A stretch of 29,157 nt of DNA from Chara braunii (Eukaryota > Streptophyta > Charophyceae > Charales > Characeae). Positions within the stretch are counted from its first letter, which is position 1. Each line of letters opens with the position of its first letter. Position numbers and translations under genes: made by a program. The stretch is from contig BFEA01000581.1 in NCBI GenBank assembly GCA_003427395.1, positions 900,168 to 929,324 of the forward strand, in the 5' to 3' direction. This document shows, piece by piece, positions 26,923 to 29,157 of this stretch. The notes under the pieces were generated by a model, which saw only the letters and a program-made list of their open reading frames with translations, was not told the origin of the DNA and ran no database searches.

Positions 26923-27050
26923 GGACCTGGGACTTTTGACCAGGACCTGGGAAGTTTGACCAGGACCCGGGACCTGGGACTTTTGACCAGGACCCGGGAC
27001 TTTTGACCAGGACCTGGGACTTTTGACCAGGACCTGAGACTTTTGACCAA
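26923..27050. repeat. 20-bp minisatellite, about 6 copies
   Basis: Unit CAGGACCTGGGACTTTTGAC (20 bp) repeated about six times with variants (aagttt, cccggg, ctgaga) and a short insertion at 26963-26973. Because 20 is not a multiple of 3 the repeat reads through all frames, giving spurious V-K-S-P-R-S-W type proteins. Confidence 0.9.
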
Positions 27051-27210
27051 AAACGGCCCGGTTGTTGTAGAGGCCCTGCTCCAGGCACATGGTTGTCGCT
27101 GCATCAGCCAGCCATTGGTTGTCCTGATACAATTGTTCCATTAGTGAGACCGCCTCCCCAGTCCCAACTCATCCTCTCATCTATTCTGGCAGCGCACCCC
27201 CAATTCCTTC

Positions 27211-27275
27211 TTTTTTTTTTTTTTTTTTTTTTTTTTCCCCCCCCCCATTTCCTTTTTTTTTTTTTTTTTTTTTTT
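27211..27275. repeat. T27-C10-T24-type homopolymer cluster
   Basis: A long T run, a C run with ATTTCC, then a second long T run ahead of the foldback element. On the minus strand the A runs could be retroposition tails, but no element body or target duplication is visible. Confidence 0.8.
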
Positions 27276-27292
27276 ACAAAACAACGAAACCC

Positions 27293-27509
27293 GGGGCCAA
27301 GTCCCACTGGTAGCAGAGATGAGTTTCTTTTTTTTTTTCAAAAAAAAGGGGCCCTCAGAGTTGAGTTTCCTCAACGCCTGAATCTGGACGTACGTGTTTG
27401 TGGAGATATGCAGCGGCGGAAACTCAATGCCATTTCTGCACGTCTCCACAAACACGACCAGATTCATGCGTTGAGGAAACTCAAAGCTGCTACCAGTGGG
27501 ACTTGACCC
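27293..27509. mobile_element. foldback MITE related to the 24581 element
   Basis: The termini GGGCCAAGTCCCACTGGTAGCAG and CTGCTACCAGTGGGACTTGACCC are inverted. The inner arms GAGTTTCCTCAACGC, TGAATCTGG and GTGTTTGTGGAGA pair with TCTCCACAAACACG, CCAGATTCA and GCGTTGAGGAAACTC. The left arm contains a 43-bp extra piece with T11 and A8 that duplicates GAGTTTC. TIR and inner (TGAATCTGGACGT) words resemble the element at 24581-24742. TAA follows the right end; no TAA precedes the left end. Confidence 0.8.
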
Positions 27510-27612
27510 TAAGAGTTATCCCGGCAGCATTAATTAGCCGTTTTAGCTTACGCACCCCATTTCGAAATTGGGACTGGCTAATTCCACAGACTTGCAACCG
27601 ATACATACTACG

Positions 27613-27661
27613 AAAAAGTTACAATTACCATTAAAAAAAAAAAAAAAAAAAGTTACAATTA
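27613..27661 (+). mobile_element. poly(A) stub flanked by 15-bp target duplication
   Basis: AAAAAGTTACAATTA at 27613-27627 is repeated at 27647-27661. Between the copies lie only CCATT and an A run. This is what target-primed reverse transcription leaves when a retro-insertion is truncated almost to its tail. The A run is continuous from 27633 to 27651, so where the tail ends and the duplication begins is ambiguous by a few bases. Confidence 0.75.
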
Positions 27662-27797
27662 GAAAGCGCGATTGCGCTTTTCCATTTTGCGTTTTGCGTT
27701 TTGCGTTTAAGATATGCAAACCGAGCTGTTCAACCGAAGGAACATAATTAAAAAAATGCGGCACTGCCTTCACAAAAAGAAAAAAGAAAAAAAGAAG

Positions 27798-28240
27798 ATG
27801 ATTGAAAACAAAACAAAACACTGCATCCTCTTGCTGTCTTCTTTGTATAAACAGCAAGTTCTCCTCCTCCTCCTCCTCCTCCTCCTCCTCCTCCTCCCCC
27901 TCATCCTCCTCCGTCTAACATTGTTTCCATTTCAGTTCAGCGTCAATAAACTCAACCTTCACGTCCTCCTCCTCCTCCTGGATGATTAAAAAAACAAACA
28001 CTGCATCCTCTTGCTGTCATCTTTGTATACACAGCAAGTTCTCCTCCTCCTCCTCCTCCTCCGTCTAACATTGTTAGTTCTCCTCCTCCTCCTCCTCCTC
28101 CGTCTAACATTGTTTCCATTTCAGTTCAGCGTCAACTATCTCAACCTTCACGTCCCCCACCTCCTCCTCCTCCTCCTCCTCCGCTAGCATTGTTTCCATT
28201 CTAGTTCAGCGTCAATTACCTCAACCTTCACGTACCCACT
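27798..28240 (-). repeat. 183-bp tandem duplication of the 3' end of the DUF4360-like gene with TCC runs
   Basis: A unit running gatgatt, then actgcatcctcttgctgtc, acagcaagtt, a (TCC)n tract, gtctaacattgtttccatttcagttcagcgtcaa and aaccttcacgtcc occurs at 27798-27980 and 27981-28153. A third, partial copy ending at 28240 belongs to the gene itself. Inside the second unit the TCC-gtctaacattgtt block is doubled (28039-28113). On the minus strand each copy encodes V-K-V-E-x-x-D-A-E-L-x-W-K-Q-C and a stop. Confidence 0.85.
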
Positions 28241-28936
28241 GCTATGGGTGTTGTCCCTGTTTTTGATAGACAGGGTGTTCCTAATGGTGACCCGTTTCTT
28301 CAATATCTTCTTATCGGAAGGGGAAGGAGGGGGTTGCTTTACCGACACCTTCCTGCAAGGGGTCCATCTTGCACAAGAGGCACCGAAGAGCAAGGAGTGC
28401 GGCTTGTACCCGCTCCTCTTTCCCCCGAGAGTCAGCGATTCGCTCCCCGAACAAGACACGGATGACCCCTCCACCGTGTACTTAGACCGCAGCTCGGCCG
28501 ACAACGTCTTGTCGAGCTCCATGAACCCCTGGACACTCCAGTGGGACACCAGAAATTGCCAGCGGGCTGGGTACGACACTTCGACGGCGAGAGAGCACTC
28601 CTCCTCCTCCTCCTCCTCCTTGACCGTGTCACGTGACACACGTCCAGCATTGGTAACGCTGACCTCGAAGTTCTGAAGCGAGATAGACAGCCCGCCTTTG
28701 TCCTCCGTGAGGACCCAACGAGTTAATGACCTGGTTGGGCAACCGGATCCCGACTGCTTCACGCTCTTGATCACAACGTCTGGAGGACTCGCAGCACCTA
28801 GAGAATGCGCATGTCGGGATCCCGACTGTCTTCGCCCTTCCACCCTCCGGAAGCTCGAGCTCCCTAACAACAACAACAACATCGCCATCACAATCAGCAG
28901 CGCTAAAAGCACGCGACATGCCACGCATGCCCTCAT
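28184..28936 (-). CDS. DUF4360-like secreted or membrane-anchored protein
   Basis: An ATG at 28936 opens 250 codons to TAG at 28184. Residues 9-24 (VLLALLIVMAMLLLLL) form a signal peptide or anchor. The rest fits DUF4360 (PF14273) from recall of the family: GSGCP at 63-67, a T-E-D-K-x3-L-S-I strand, Cys114 after an E7 run, YPARWQFLVSHWSVQGFMEL at 122-141 (compare the family's P-x-G-x-Q and Y-R-G region), S-K-Y near 151, SCARWTPC at 187-194, and a C-terminal ELEWKQC. Cys residues at 66, 114, 188, 194 and 250 fall where the family has conserved ones. Function of the family is unknown; fungal, oomycete, bacterial and some plant-lineage members are secreted. The Glu run comes from a TCC repeat in the coding strand. 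No intron is needed. It is the only clear host gene here. Confidence 0.62.
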   Translation of the reverse strand: MRACVACRVLLALLIVMAMLLLLLGSSSFRRVEGRRQSGSRHAHSLGAASPPDVVIKSVKQSGSGCPTRSLTRWVLTEDKGGLSISLQNFEVSVTNAGRVSRDTVKEEEEEEECSLAVEVSYPARWQFLVSHWSVQGFMELDKTLSAELRSKYTVEGSSVSCSGSESLTLGGKRSGYKPHSLLFGASCARWTPCRKVSVKQPPPSPSDKKILKKRVTIRNTLSIKNRDNTHSSGYVKVEVIDAELEWKQC

Positions 28937-29030
28937 CCTCGCAGATCAAGAAAAGATTCGTCGTTCAGTACCCTGTCAATCCAGCACTATTCACAGCTCT
29001 GCACTCGGTGCGTGAATGCGCACGCCTTTT
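28937..29030 (-). promoter_or_regulatory. upstream region of the DUF4360-like gene
   Basis: The 94 nt before the ATG show no TATA box on the minus strand. The dinucleotide tract beyond 29031 reads as GA repeats towards the gene; GA-rich tracts are common near plant promoters, but a role here is only a guess. Confidence 0.2.

Positions 29031-29157
<127 letters not shown>

Noticed and set aside
26859-27141. Minus-strand frames rich in V-K-S-P-R-S-W
   Set aside because: All three frames of a 20-bp minisatellite are open; not a gene.

Overview
The window is eukaryotic nuclear DNA, almost entirely repetitive: two decayed L1-type non-LTR retrotransposons (LINEs) in tail-to-tail orientation, at least six foldback or TIR elements, one tRNA-derived SINE, several minisatellites and long microsatellites, and one plausible host gene at the right edge. 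There are no rRNA, CRISPR or bacterial features. Three single N's (12104, 23902, 26130) sit in or beside simple repeats, as expected of a draft assembly. The L1-like ORF2 layout (endonuclease, reverse transcriptase, zf-RVT), a DUF4360-like secreted protein and the microsatellite load would suit a repeat-rich streptophyte alga such as a charophyte. That is an inference; no species can be proven from the window.

Layout. 1-830 is AT-rich with degenerate tandem repeats. 828-1124 is a SINE with A and B boxes and an A-tail. 1167-1300 is a truncated MITE. About 2.3-10.8 kb on + is LINE A, with a zinc-knuckle ORF1 split by two nested foldback elements (3841-4362 and 4743-5083) and an ORF2 broken by stops and frameshifts. 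10813-11197 is a TIR element holding a T27 and a G28 run. 11.2-11.9 kb has no gene. About 11.9-20.74 kb on - is LINE B, with a 376-codon intact endonuclease ORF, RT, zf-RVT and an unusual glutamine-rich ORF1 built from degenerate repeats. 20.8-27.7 kb is a mosaic of foldback elements, minisatellites, microsatellites and homopolymers without a supported gene. 28184-28936 (-) is a DUF4360-like gene whose 3' end is tandemly duplicated just downstream.

How the parts relate. The two ORF2s are homologous but well diverged: synonymous third positions mostly differ around the RT. The ORF1s look different (zinc knuckle in A, Gln-rich repeats in B). The most striking signal is shared. Both carry an in-frame TAA where the conserved Gln of the RT RQGDP motif should be, inside 19 identical nucleotides, at identical codon spacing to the upstream FIDFEK and downstream F(V/A)DD motifs. 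The SINE and a poly(A) stub at 27613-27661, flanked by a 15-bp duplication, are what LINE machinery leaves when it acts in trans.
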